Assembly (NCBI GenBank): GCA_963703665.1 | Contig: CAVPFB010000008.1 | Span: 1 to 64,000 of the forward strand | Direction: 5' to 3' | Length of the DNA: 64,000 nt | DNA from: AP-15 sp963703665 | GTDB lineage: Bacteria; Pseudomonadota; Alphaproteobacteria; ATCC43930; CGMCC-115725 | Shown: positions 38,788 to 48,124 of the stretch, one piece after another | Position numbering within the stretch: the first letter of the stretch is position 1 | Layout of the letters: the number at the start of each line of letters is the position of its first letter | Notes under the pieces: model-generated | Told to the model about the DNA's origin: nothing | The model's database searches: none | The model's input: only the letters and a program-made list of their open reading frames with translations | Position numbers and translations under genes: made by a program

Positions 38788-40437
38788 ATGGCTCCGGCGC
38801 CGCGGTCGGGCTTTTCGCACCAGAGGGCGGGGCCTTTGGCGGTGCCGTCGGCAGACATTCCCGACGGCCGGCCGCTTGGTCTTGCCTCGCCGGTCTACGG
38901 ATGGCGGCTGGCGGTCGGTCTGATCGGATTGGCGAGCCTCGTCTTCGGCGTTGTTTTTCACCACGACTTGGCCGCGGCGGTGCGCGTGTGGATCAGTTCC
39001 ACCGCCTATAATCACTGCTTTTTGATTTTGCCGCTCGTCGGGTTTCTGCTGTGGGAGCGGCGAACGGCGATCGCTGCGGCGTCGCCCATTCCGGCGTTCT
39101 GGCCGCTGCTGCTGATGCCGTTGCTGTCGGGCGTTTGGCTCGTCGCCGCCATTCTCGATGTCAACGAGGGCCGACAACTGGCGGTCGTCGCGATGTTCGA
39201 AATCGTGCTGCTGGCGGCGCTCGGCCCCCGAATTTTCAGGATGTTGCTGGCCCCGCTGCTGTTTCTGTTCTTTTTGGTGCCGACCGGCGCCTTTCTCGTC
39301 CCGTCGTTGCAGACGATCACCGCCGACATCACGGTTGCCGGGTTGAACGCCTTGCACATCCCGGTGTTTTCCGACGGTTATATGATCGAAATCCCCGAAG
39401 GCAGTTTCGAGATCGCCGAAGCCTGCGCCGGCCTGCGGTTTCTGATCGCCTCGGCAGTGTTCGGCTGTTTTTTTGCCGTGGTCATGTACCGCAGCCGGCT
39501 GCGCCGCGCCCTGTTCATCGCCCTTTCGTTGGCGGTGCCGATCGGCGCCAACGGCATGCGCGCCCTGGGGATCATCTACCTGGCGCATCTCGAAGGGAGC
39601 GCCGCGGCGGTCGAAGCCGACCATGTTCTCTATGGCTGGCTGTTCTTTTCGCTGGTGATCGTGCTGCTGATCGCGATCGGCATGGCCTTTGTCGAAAGAG
39701 GCGGGCAACCCCGACCGCGGTCGACGAGCCCCGCGGCGAACCCGGCGCCGCGGCGGTTCGCCCTGACGGTTCCGGCGGCGTTGCTGCTCGCGGCGATCGG
39801 GCCGGCCTATGCCGCCCAGATGGATGGCTGGTTTTCGGCCTCGGCGCCACCGCCGGCCGGCAGCCCGGCTGTCGCTCCGCCGTGGCACGCCGTGGCCGAT
39901 CCCGGCGTGAGCTGGAGGCCGGTGGTGCACGGCGCCGACCGTCAGTTTCTGCAGAGCTTCGCGGCACCCGGTTCCGGCCTTGTCGTCCGCTATGTCGCGC
40001 TCTACCGCCTGCGCGCCGTCGGCAACGCGCTGACCAACACCGACAACCGGATCGCCGACGACCGTGCCTGGCGAGTGGCGCGACAAGGGCCGGCCGAGGT
40101 TTTGCTGGACGGTCAGAGGATCGGGGTGACCAGCACCCAGATCGTCCGCGGGTCTTATCGCCGGCTGGTGTGGTCGTTCTGTCTGGTCGACCGGAAAATC
40201 GCCGCCGGTCTGCTGCGCACCAAGCTGCTGCAGGCGCGCGCCGTGTTGCTGCGGCGCTCGCCGCTGGCTGCCTTTGTCGCCGTGTCGGCGAGCATGGATG
40301 ATCCCGGCGACCCTGCCGAGGATCAGCTCGAGCGCTTTCTGCGGGACAGCCAGCCCTGGCCCGAATATCTCGACAAGCTGAGCCTGGAGTTCGACCGTGA
40401 CGCCCGCGCAGTCGGGGCCAAGCCGGCGGCTGAGTGA
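38788..40437 (+). CDS. xrtA: exosortase A fused to an EpsI domain
   Basis: 549 residues, starting 2 bp after the deacetylase-FemAB stop. Residues of about 35-310 form a polytopic exosortase, the membrane cysteine transpeptidase that sorts PEP-CTERM proteins. The catalytic set is visible: Cys213 in EIAEACAGLRFL, Arg258 in ANGMRALGII and His279 in EADHVLYGW. After a further membrane segment (ALTVPAALLLAAIGPAYAA) the rest is a periplasmic EpsI (DUF3485) domain. Exosortase A is tied both to protein sorting and to polysaccharide production; the EpsI domain is thought to serve export. Substrate proteins with a PEP-CTERM tail are not found in this window. Confidence 0.93.
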   Translation: MAPAPRSGFSHQRAGPLAVPSADIPDGRPLGLASPVYGWRLAVGLIGLASLVFGVVFHHDLAAAVRVWISSTAYNHCFLILPLVGFLLWERRTAIAAASPIPAFWPLLLMPLLSGVWLVAAILDVNEGRQLAVVAMFEIVLLAALGPRIFRMLLAPLLFLFFLVPTGAFLVPSLQTITADITVAGLNALHIPVFSDGYMIEIPEGSFEIAEACAGLRFLIASAVFGCFFAVVMYRSRLRRALFIALSLAVPIGANGMRALGIIYLAHLEGSAAAVEADHVLYGWLFFSLVIVLLIAIGMAFVERGGQPRPRSTSPAANPAPRRFALTVPAALLLAAIGPAYAAQMDGWFSASAPPPAGSPAVAPPWHAVADPGVSWRPVVHGADRQFLQSFAAPGSGLVVRYVALYRLRAVGNALTNTDNRIADDRAWRVARQGPAEVLLDGQRIGVTSTQIVRGSYRRLVWSFCLVDRKIAAGLLRTKLLQARAVLLRRSPLAAFVAVSASMDDPGDPAEDQLERFLRDSQPWPEYLDKLSLEFDRDARAVGAKPAAE

Positions 40438-40625
40438 GATCGGCTGAGGCCGATCGCCGGTCAAGGGCGAATGGTGCCGAGCTCTTGGGAGTTCCCGATC
40501 GCCGACGGGCGACGAGTTGCCCAAGCCCGTCGTTGGCTGCGGTCGCATCGGCCTGACGGGCATCGGCCCGACGCCGTCTCGAGCTAGTGGTGCGAACCTG
40601 ACAAATGACTCCCATAACCTTCTAA

Positions 40626-40705
40626 CCGTCGCCCCCGCGCAAGCCGGGGTCCACGGCAAGCGCTCGGTGCCCGCCGCCCTGGGTTCCCGCTTTCGCGGGA
40701 ATGAC
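40626..40705. repeat. dispersed palindromic repeat between convergent genes
   Basis: Arms CCGTCGCCCCCGCGCAAGCC (40626) and CCCGCTTTCGCGGGAATGAC (ending 40705) flank a short centre. This is a widespread proteobacterial intergenic palindrome. The remainder of 40438-40747 shows nothing I can name. Confidence 0.75.
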
Positions 40706-40747
40706 GAAGCGCTAAGCGGGCGGGTGCTAAACGTCAGAACGGATCCA

Positions 40748-41815
40748 TTAGCGCGGCACCTTGCCCGGCTTTCCGCGCCACGCGGCCTCGGCGCCGGGAT
40801 TGCCGCGCACCGGGTCGCATCGCTCGGCAAGCGCCTTGATTTCAAATGGCGTCACGGCTCGACCGCCGAGCTCGCCGGTGAAAAACTCGAAATATTGCTC
40901 GATCCGCCGCAGAAAGGCCTGCAGATCGGCCTCGGTGCGCACATAGGGCGTGTTGCCCGGCGCGAGTGAAGGGCTGTGATAGGTCAGGCTGAAGACGCGA
41001 TGACCCTTGCGCAGCAGCGCCAAGGTCAGTCGCCGCTGCTCTGCGAACGAGATCCCTTCCGGGGTCAGCATGATCCGCTCGATCAGGCCGAGGCGCGCGA
41101 GAATGCCCGGCACATGGAGCGCCTTCAGCCGTTCGTTCATGGTCAGCACATAGGCCATCGGCCCGCTGGGCGCCAGCAGGCCCGCATAGCCGATGGACAG
41201 AGGAATTTCGAGCAGCGCCGGGTCCGCGCCGAACCAATAGGGGCGGGCGTCGCAATGCGAAAAGTCGGGCCCGAGCTTGCGCCGCAGATCCGTGCCGGGA
41301 ACCACGCTGACATCGATCTCGTAGCCGAGTTCGGCCAGGATTTGCGCGGTTGCGTGGCCAACGCCGTAGCGGCCGGCCTTGTAGATACGCGGCCGGACCC
41401 CGACGTTGTCGGTGATCGCACGGGTCAATTGGACGAGTTTTTCGCGCTCGAGCTCGAACGGTAGGTTGCCGGGGTACGAGTTTTCGTCGGTGGTCTGCTC
41501 GATGAACGGCGGATTGTCCCAGGGTTGCAGATGGGCGCCGATTTCGCACGCGCCCGAACGGTGCAGGTCGCGAACAAACTCGTACCCCTCGGGCGTGGTG
41601 CTGACCGGATAGTCGAGCACGAAGGTCGGCCGCACCCCATAGCGCTCGAAGATCGGCAGCGTCTGCATCTGGCGTCTGACCGAGGTCACCCCCGCCGCCC
41701 GCCGCGGCTGCTGCCGCGCCCAGTCGAATTCGGCTTCGGTGTCGACCACGACGACCAACATCGGCGGATCGTCCGCCGGCCAGTCGATGATCCTCCAGGT
41801 GCTAGGGTCGAGCAT
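40748..41815 (-). CDS. polysaccharide deacetylase family protein (WalW-like)
   Basis: 355 residues. The start region PPMLVVVVDTEAEFDW gives the NodB-type metal Asp, GACEIGAHLQPWDNPP the His pair region, and SLTYHSPSLAPGNTPYV the C-terminal catalytic histidine. These WalW-type proteins occur in exopolysaccharide gene clusters. It is on the opposite strand to the XrtA operon and convergent with it, so it has its own promoter, divergent from the glycosyltransferase at 42002. The second deacetylase of the locus probably modifies the same polymer or its precursor. Confidence 0.87.
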   Translation of the reverse strand: MLDPSTWRIIDWPADDPPMLVVVVDTEAEFDWARQQPRRAAGVTSVRRQMQTLPIFERYGVRPTFVLDYPVSTTPEGYEFVRDLHRSGACEIGAHLQPWDNPPFIEQTTDENSYPGNLPFELEREKLVQLTRAITDNVGVRPRIYKAGRYGVGHATAQILAELGYEIDVSVVPGTDLRRKLGPDFSHCDARPYWFGADPALLEIPLSIGYAGLLAPSGPMAYVLTMNERLKALHVPGILARLGLIERIMLTPEGISFAEQRRLTLALLRKGHRVFSLTYHSPSLAPGNTPYVRTEADLQAFLRRIEQYFEFFTGELGGRAVTPFEIKALAERCDPVRGNPGAEAAWRGKPGKVPR

Positions 41816-42001
41816 GCCTCAGCAACAGCGATTAGAGCTGCGCACCCTGCGCGCCGGCCGCTGGTGCCGGACCTTGCCGCTGCGCGCGAGGATGAAACGC
41901 CGATATTCGTCGAACCGGTGAAATCTGGACTCTCTTGAGACGAGCAGCATTGTAACGTAGGGTAACACAACGATGGCCGCGATGCGAGCGACGAGGACCC
42001 T

Positions 42002-43282
42002 GTGCGCCCGGCAAACTTGCCTCAGCATGTCCCGAACAGGTGCAAACTTCCTGAATCCGCCGGGTCCGGCAGGTTGCTGCCGCCCGCTCCGCTGAAGCTG
42101 CCGCCGGCCGCCTCGGCGCCGCGGCCAAACGCGGTCGCGTCGGCGGCTGCCGCCGGCAGCTCCCGGCAACACCTGCTCCACGTCTTTCCCAGCTTCGGCA
42201 TCGGCGGGCTGCCGCTGCGGATGGCGCGAATCATCAACCATTTTGGCTCGCGATTGCGCCACACCCTCGTGGCTCTCGACGAAAATTTTGAGGCCGCTCG
42301 GAATTTCGCCGACGATCTCGACTTGGCTTTGCTGCCGCTCGGCGAGCATCGCCGCGGAATGATCCGGACGCTGTGCGCCGGAATATCCGTATTGCGGCGG
42401 CTGCGGCCGGACCTGCTGGTCACCTACAACTGGGGCGCGATCGAATGGGCGATGGCCAACCGTCTGTTTCCGTTTGCCCGCCAGCTCCACGTCGAGGCCG
42501 GTTTTGGCAAGGAGGAGGCCGACGCTCAGCTTCGACGCCGCGTGCTGTTTCGCCGTTGGGCGCTCGCCCGCGCCGGCACGGTGGTCGTGCCCTCCCATGG
42601 GCTCGAGGATTTGGCGCGCCGGGTCTGGAGGCTGCCGCCCGAGAGGGTGGCTTATGTTCCCAACGGCGTCGATGTCGAGCGTTTTGCCGACCCGCCTCGC
42701 GACCTCATCTCGGGCTTCACGCGACGGCCCGGCGAGCTGGTGGTCGGCACCGTCGCACCGTTGCGGCCGGAAAAGAATATCGGGAGGCTGCTGCGCGCTT
42801 TCGCCGGCCTTGACGACCCGTCTCTCGACGGTTCGCCGCCCGCACGGCTGATCGTCGCCGGCGAGGGGACCGAGCGGGCGGCGCTGGTGCGGCTGGCCGC
42901 CGAGCTTGGCCTCGCCGAACGCGTCGTGTTCACCGGGCAGGTCGCAGCTGAAGCGGTGCTCGGAACATTCGACGTTTTTGCGCTGTCGTCCGACACCGAG
43001 CAGATGCCGAATGCTGTGCTCGAAGCGATGGCGGCGAACCGCGCCGTCGCCGCTGTCGATGTCGGCGACGTAAAGGACATGATCTGTGCGGCCAACCGCG
43101 AGTTCGTCGTGCCGCGCGATGACGTCCGGGCCTTGTCGCGGGCGGTATCACGGCTGCTCGGCGACCCGGCGACGCGGGCCCGACTGGGGCGCGACAATCG
43201 CCGGCGCGCGGTCGAGATGTTTTCTCAGGACCGCATGTTCACCGCTTATTCGCTGATCTTCGGCTTGGATCATGGCCTGTGA
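42002..43282 (+). CDS. GT4-family glycosyltransferase (XrtA-locus type)
   Basis: 426 residues if GTG 42002 is the start; the first 55 residues or so are Pro/Ala-rich and the domain proper begins at HLLHVFPSFGIGGLPLRMAR. The retaining GT-B fold shows YVPNGVDVERFADPP, GTVAPLRPEKNIGRLLRAF, LIVAGEGTERAALVRLA and the donor-site motif ALSSDTEQMPNAVLEAMA. It resembles the PEP-CTERM/EpsH1-system sugar transferases. It adds a sugar to the growing repeat unit on the cytoplasmic side; the sugar is unknown. The true start may be downstream. Confidence 0.88.
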   Translation: MRPANLPQHVPNRCKLPESAGSGRLLPPAPLKLPPAASAPRPNAVASAAAAGSSRQHLLHVFPSFGIGGLPLRMARIINHFGSRLRHTLVALDENFEAARNFADDLDLALLPLGEHRRGMIRTLCAGISVLRRLRPDLLVTYNWGAIEWAMANRLFPFARQLHVEAGFGKEEADAQLRRRVLFRRWALARAGTVVVPSHGLEDLARRVWRLPPERVAYVPNGVDVERFADPPRDLISGFTRRPGELVVGTVAPLRPEKNIGRLLRAFAGLDDPSLDGSPPARLIVAGEGTERAALVRLAAELGLAERVVFTGQVAAEAVLGTFDVFALSSDTEQMPNAVLEAMAANRAVAAVDVGDVKDMICAANREFVVPRDDVRALSRAVSRLLGDPATRARLGRDNRRRAVEMFSQDRMFTAYSLIFGLDHGL

Positions 43283-43465
43283 GCATGCCGAAGGAGGTGC
43301 CGCGGGTGACCGAATTGGAGCTGCGGCCCCACCGGTCATCTGGGCGGGGCTGATCCGCGAGGCGGTGCCGCGCAGGCCATCGAGCCGACGAGGCTGAGCC
43401 CGGTCGTGATCCAATTTGTCGTCTCTGGACCTTTGCCTCGGCTCGCGGCGCTCAGGTCGCGGTGC

Positions 43466-44323
43466 ATGACCGACCCGGACGCGCTGCTGGATATCGCGCG
43501 CCGACTGGAGCGGTCTGGTCCGGCCGGACCACAGCGAGCCGACGATTTCAGCCTGATCCTGCACGATCTGAGAATGGGCGGCGCATGGAAGCGCACCAAT
43601 CCGGGAAGGCTGCGGCGGACCGAAGAGATGTTGTGCGAATACATCTCCCCCGCGTTGCGGCCCCTTACCTTTCTCGATCTGGGGGCGTCCGACGGCATTA
43701 CCACGGTGGAGGCGGTTCGCGCGCTGCGACGGGCGTTTGGGGAGGATGTGCGGGCGCTTCTCGCCGATGTGAACCTGTCGCTGCTGCGTTATCGGCGAGG
43801 CCCGATCGTCGAATATCGCGCCGCCGACGGCGAACCCATCATGGTCCGCGCCGGCCCCCTCGGCGTGCGTCTGGCAAAACCGCGCCGCGGAGTGCCTTCG
43901 GGCGACAACCTGCTGGCCCGCCTTTATCTGCGAATGAAGCAGTTTCGGCGGTCGATGCACCTCGACGTGCCGATCTCGCTGGTGCACCCTCTCGCCCGCG
44001 GCGAGCCGGGGATCACCGTCACCGAACTCGATTGCCTCGTTTTCAAGGAGTGCTTAAAAGATCGAATCGCGGCGATTCGCGCGAGCAACGTCTTGAACCT
44101 CGGCTATTTCGCCCGGCCCCAACTTCACCGCGCGATCGGGCATCTGCACGGATATATGCGGGAAGGCGGATGCCTTGTTGTTTCGCGAAACGACGATCAG
44201 CCGCACGACGAGCCGGAAGACGGCTCGGTTTGGCTGAGGGACGGGTGCCGCTTCCGCTGGCTCAGGGATTTCGGCGCCGGCTCCGAGGTCAAGTCGATGG
44301 TCGACGGCTGGCGGCCCAGCTGA
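43466..44323 (+). CDS. SAM-methyltransferase-like protein in the exopolysaccharide locus
   Basis: 285 residues from ATG 43466 (MTDPDALLDIARRLE); a GTG at 43406 would add 20. A motif I-like segment, TFLDLGASDGITTVEAVRAL, and ADVNLSLLRYRRG recall class I methyltransferases, with NVLNLGYFARPQLHRAI later corresponding to a motif IV/V region. The acidic motif II residue appears as Asp in LLADVN. I cannot assign a substrate. It follows the glycosyltransferase on the same strand, so methylation of the sugar polymer or lipid-linked unit is a reasonable inference. Confidence 0.65.
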   Translation: MTDPDALLDIARRLERSGPAGPQRADDFSLILHDLRMGGAWKRTNPGRLRRTEEMLCEYISPALRPLTFLDLGASDGITTVEAVRALRRAFGEDVRALLADVNLSLLRYRRGPIVEYRAADGEPIMVRAGPLGVRLAKPRRGVPSGDNLLARLYLRMKQFRRSMHLDVPISLVHPLARGEPGITVTELDCLVFKECLKDRIAAIRASNVLNLGYFARPQLHRAIGHLHGYMREGGCLVVSRNDDQPHDEPEDGSVWLRDGCRFRWLRDFGAGSEVKSMVDGWRPS

Positions 44324-44381
44324 CGGCTCGGCTGCCCCCGCGGCGCACAGCGGCTGGCCGAGCGGCGGCGGGCCATCGTTG

Positions 44382-46124
44382 ATGGGCGGCTTTTTTCTCG
44401 TCTGCATCCGGCCGCACCAGGACCGCTCGGCCGAGGTGTCGAGATTGCGGGCGGCCTTTGCCGAGCTCGGCTTTGCGCCTCCCGAAATCGTCGAGACCGA
44501 CGATTACGTCTTCGCCGCCTATCCGAGCTTCGTGAGCCGATCGATTGCGGCGCAGCGCTATCCCAATGGCGATTTCGTCTTTGTTTGCGGCACCTGCGTC
44601 TGCGAGCGCGGGGCCGCGGCCGCGACCGCGCTCTATGAATGTGCCGGAGCGGCGTCGCCGGCCGGCGACGCCTTGATGGGTCATTATGCCGCAATCCTCA
44701 AAAAAGGCGATCTTACCACGGTGACCCTCGATCGGTTCGGCGGCTACCATGTTTTTTACAACCTTGAAGCGGGAATTGTCTCCTCCTCGTTCTACGCTGT
44801 GTGCTCGGCCCTCGGCCGGCTGACCTTGTCGCAGCAGAGCGCATGCGAATTTGTGTTCAATGGGGTGGTCTCGGGCAACGAGACGCTGTTCACCGAAGTT
44901 GCGGTGGCGCCGATCGGCGCCACGGTCCGGGTTGGCTCACGCGGATTGGAGGTGGTCCGACCGGTATTGCGCGTCACTCGGGCCTTTACTGCAGAAACGC
45001 GGGCGGCCTCTCTCGAGCAGAGCATCGCGTTGCTCGACCGCTATTTCGGCGCGGTCACCTCCAGCTTCGGCGATCGCGTCGGATGCGCGCTTTCCGGAGG
45101 CTACGATTCGCGACTGATCCTGGCCTGCTTGCGACGTCACCAGACCAGGCCGCGCGTCTATGTTTATGGCAGCGAGGGCGAGACGGATGTTCGCCTGGCG
45201 ATGGAAATAGCCGGGCGGGAGGGTTTTTCACTCGATGTGATCGATAAGAGCGACCGGCCGATCGTTCCGCCCGGCGAGTTCGCGGCGACCGCGCACCGCA
45301 ACTTTCTCGCCGCGGACGGTTATGATTACGGCGGCATCTTTCACAACGGCGCCGAGGTCGCCGAGTTGGCGCGCAGGGTGCGCGGCAACGCGGTCGCGTT
45401 CAACGGCGGCGGCGGCGAAATTTTCCGCAATTTCTTTTTCCTTCCCGACCGAGACTACACAATTCGTGAACTTTTGTGGAGCTTCTATAGCCAGTTCGAT
45501 CCGGCGATCTGCACCCCGGTGTTCGACCGCTCCAGCTATTACGCCGGACTGGAGAGAAAGGTGATGGACGTGCTGGGCAGCGACGAGCGCCGACTGCCGC
45601 GACCCACCGTCGAATGGCTCTATCACAGCTTTCGCTGCCGCGCCTGGGACGGCAAGGTCGACAGCATCGCCGCCAGATACGGCACCACGGCAATGCCCTA
45701 TCTCGAGCGCTCGATCACCGAGCACGCCAGCGCGCTGCGGCTGTCGTGGAAAAATCACGGGGCCTATGAGGCCGAGCTGATCCGGCGCGTCGACGGGCGG
45801 CTGGCCGGGTACCGCTCGATTTATGGGCACGACTTCGCCAGGCCGCCGCCGCTCGGACGCCGGCTCCACGATTACACCACCTATCTGCGGCCGCCCTGGC
45901 TGCGTCGCTACACCTATCGGCTCAAACATGGCCGTCGGCCGTCCACCGATTGGCCGGGCTATCTGGCGCAACCGTACCGGGAGGCGGCGCTGCCTGCCGG
46001 GACGATGGTGCTCGACCGGCTGTTTCGGCTCGACCGGATCGGGAATGCGGCCCAGTTCGCGCGAATCCTGTCGCTGGAATATGCGCTGCACCGCTTCGGC
46101 GCGCGTGTTAAAGTCGATTTCTAA
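44382..46124 (+). CDS. asparagine-synthase-like protein lacking the glutaminase cysteine
   Basis: 580 residues from ATG 44382 (MGGFFLVCIRPHQD). The C-terminal half has the ATP-pyrophosphatase signature CALSGGYDSRLILACL and NGGGGEIFRNFFF of asparagine synthetase-type enzymes. The N-terminal class II amidotransferase domain has DRFGGYHVFYN but does not start with Met-Cys, so the N-terminal nucleophile needed to hydrolyse glutamine is missing. It may use free ammonia or another amine, or depend on the complete paralog encoded 18 bp downstream. Its place in the XrtA locus suggests amidation of a sugar acid in the polymer. Confidence 0.83.
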   Translation: MGGFFLVCIRPHQDRSAEVSRLRAAFAELGFAPPEIVETDDYVFAAYPSFVSRSIAAQRYPNGDFVFVCGTCVCERGAAAATALYECAGAASPAGDALMGHYAAILKKGDLTTVTLDRFGGYHVFYNLEAGIVSSSFYAVCSALGRLTLSQQSACEFVFNGVVSGNETLFTEVAVAPIGATVRVGSRGLEVVRPVLRVTRAFTAETRAASLEQSIALLDRYFGAVTSSFGDRVGCALSGGYDSRLILACLRRHQTRPRVYVYGSEGETDVRLAMEIAGREGFSLDVIDKSDRPIVPPGEFAATAHRNFLAADGYDYGGIFHNGAEVAELARRVRGNAVAFNGGGGEIFRNFFFLPDRDYTIRELLWSFYSQFDPAICTPVFDRSSYYAGLERKVMDVLGSDERRLPRPTVEWLYHSFRCRAWDGKVDSIAARYGTTAMPYLERSITEHASALRLSWKNHGAYEAELIRRVDGRLAGYRSIYGHDFARPPPLGRRLHDYTTYLRPPWLRRYTYRLKHGRRPSTDWPGYLAQPYREAALPAGTMVLDRLFRLDRIGNAAQFARILSLEYALHRFGARVKVDF

Positions 46125-46142
46125 AGGTCGCTGCGCGGATCT

Positions 46143-48083
46143 ATGTGCGGAATAGCCGGCATCTTCGACTGCCGCGGACGCGGCGAGAGCGACCGGCGCC
46201 TGTTGCGCCGCATGACCGATGTCCTCGACCATCGCGGGCCCGACGGCGAGGGCTTTTATTGGGCTCCGGGCGTCGGGCTCGGGCATCGTCGCCTCGCCAT
46301 CATCGACGTGGCGGGCGGCGATCAGCCGCTGTTTAACGAAGACCGCACGGTCTGCGTGGTATTCAATGGCGAAATCTATAATTTTCAGGAGCTGATGGCC
46401 GAGCTGTCATCGGCCGGCCACGTCTTCCGCACGCGCTGCGACACCGAGGTGATCGTCCACGCCTGGGAGGAGTGGGGCGAGAAATGCCTCGACCGCTTTG
46501 ATGGGATGTTCGCCTTTGCTTTGGTTGACGAGCGGCGCGAGACGCTGTTCCTGGCGCGCGATCGGTTTGGCGAAAAGCCCCTCTATTACAGCCTTCTCGA
46601 CGACGGCCGACTGCTGTTCGGCTCCGAGCTGAAATCGATTCTGTGCAGCCCCTCGATCGATCGCCGGCTCGACCCGCAGGCGATCGAGGAGTTTTTTGCG
46701 TTCGGCTATATCCCGGACCCGCGCTCGATCTACGCCGGGGTCAAAAAGCTCGCGCCGGCTCACTGCTTCGTCGTTCGTCGCGGCCAACAGGTCGGGGAGC
46801 CCCGCGCCTATTGGGACCTGCGGTTTGTCGATGGCCGCCCGGTGCGCCGGGAAGAGGCCGAGGAGGAGCTGATCGGCCGCCTGCGCCAATCGGTGCGCCT
46901 GCGGATGATCGCCGATGTTCCGCTCGGCGCCTTTCTGTCGGGCGGCGTCGATTCGAGCGCCGTCGTGGCGATGATGGCGGGGCTGCGGGCTCAGCCGGTC
47001 AGCACCTTCTCGATCGCGTTCGGGTCGAAGGGATTTGACGAATCGGCGCATGCCGCCGCCATCGCCCGGCGTTACCGCACCGATCACCATGTCAGGGATG
47101 TCGATCCCGACGTGTTTGATCTGGTCGATCGGTTGGCCGCGATCTATGACGAGCCGTTCGGCGACAGTTCGGCGTTGCCGACCTTGCGGCTCTGCGCCGT
47201 GGCGCGAGAGAACGTCACCGTCGCTTTGTCGGGAGACGGCGGCGACGAGGTCTTCGCCGGCTACCGGCGCTATCGTTGGCATTGCCTCGAGGAGCGGGTG
47301 CGGCGGACGGTGCCGGCGCCGGTGCGCGGCCCTCTGTTCGGCCTTCTCGGCTCGATCTATCCGAAGCTCGATTGGGCGCCGCGCCCGTTGCGCGCCAAAG
47401 CGATATTGACCGAGCTGGCAAGCAACGCTGCGGATGCTTATGCCGCCTCGGTCTCGATCAGCACCGAGGATCAGCGGCGCCGGCTGTTCAGCCGCGACTT
47501 CGCGCGAAGTCTGCAAGGCTACGATGCCGCGGACGTCGTGAGGCTGCACATGGCCCGGTGCGGCAGCGAGGATCCGTTGTCGCGGATCCAATATGCCGAT
47601 TTCAAAACCTACCTGCCCGGCGATATCCTGACCAAGGTCGATCGGGCCAGCATGGCGGCATCGCTGGAGGTGCGCGTTCCGCTCCTCGCTCATCCGCTGG
47701 TCGAATGGGCGGCGCGGCTGCCGTCGCGCTTCAAGCTGTCCGGCACAGAAGGCAAATCGATCTTCAAATCGGCGCTCGCCCCGCATGTTCCGGGCGAGAT
47801 TCTCTACCGACCCAAGCAGGGCTTCGTCGTGCCGCTGGCCGCGTGGTTTCGCGGGGCCTTGCGGCAACGCGTGCGTCAGCGTTTGGAGGGGCCGGTGCTG
47901 AAACAGTCGGGTTTGTTCGAGATGGCGACGATCGCCAGACTGCTCGACCAGCACCAGTCGGGCACGCGCGACCACAGTGCCGCACTGTGGACATTGTCGA
48001 TGTTCGAATCGTTTCTGCGACAGGTCGATGGCGGTGCCGGAAAAGGCGCGATGCGCGAGGAACGTGTCGGAACCGCCGTCTGA
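46143..48083 (+). CDS. asnB: glutamine-hydrolysing asparagine synthase-type amidotransferase (XrtA system)
   Basis: 646 residues. It starts with MCGIAGIF, so Cys2 is the glutaminase nucleophile, and continues DHRGPDGEGFYW, VVFNGEIYNFQELM and RDRFGEKPLYYS. The synthase domain has the PPi loop PLGAFLSGGVDSSAVVAMMA, ALSGDGGDEVFAGYRRYRW and YLPGDILTKVDRASMA. This matches the exosortase-A-system amidotransferase group (TIGR03108-like), which resembles AsnB but sits in polysaccharide loci and may amidate uronic acids. The symbol is by homology, not by proven role. Confidence 0.9.
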   Translation: MCGIAGIFDCRGRGESDRRLLRRMTDVLDHRGPDGEGFYWAPGVGLGHRRLAIIDVAGGDQPLFNEDRTVCVVFNGEIYNFQELMAELSSAGHVFRTRCDTEVIVHAWEEWGEKCLDRFDGMFAFALVDERRETLFLARDRFGEKPLYYSLLDDGRLLFGSELKSILCSPSIDRRLDPQAIEEFFAFGYIPDPRSIYAGVKKLAPAHCFVVRRGQQVGEPRAYWDLRFVDGRPVRREEAEEELIGRLRQSVRLRMIADVPLGAFLSGGVDSSAVVAMMAGLRAQPVSTFSIAFGSKGFDESAHAAAIARRYRTDHHVRDVDPDVFDLVDRLAAIYDEPFGDSSALPTLRLCAVARENVTVALSGDGGDEVFAGYRRYRWHCLEERVRRTVPAPVRGPLFGLLGSIYPKLDWAPRPLRAKAILTELASNAADAYAASVSISTEDQRRRLFSRDFARSLQGYDAADVVRLHMARCGSEDPLSRIQYADFKTYLPGDILTKVDRASMAASLEVRVPLLAHPLVEWAARLPSRFKLSGTEGKSIFKSALAPHVPGEILYRPKQGFVVPLAAWFRGALRQRVRQRLEGPVLKQSGLFEMATIARLLDQHQSGTRDHSAALWTLSMFESFLRQVDGGAGKGAMREERVGTAV

Positions 48084-48124
48084 CGCCGTGTCTCTAATTC
48101 TCTGTCGCCGAGAAACGGTGCCCG

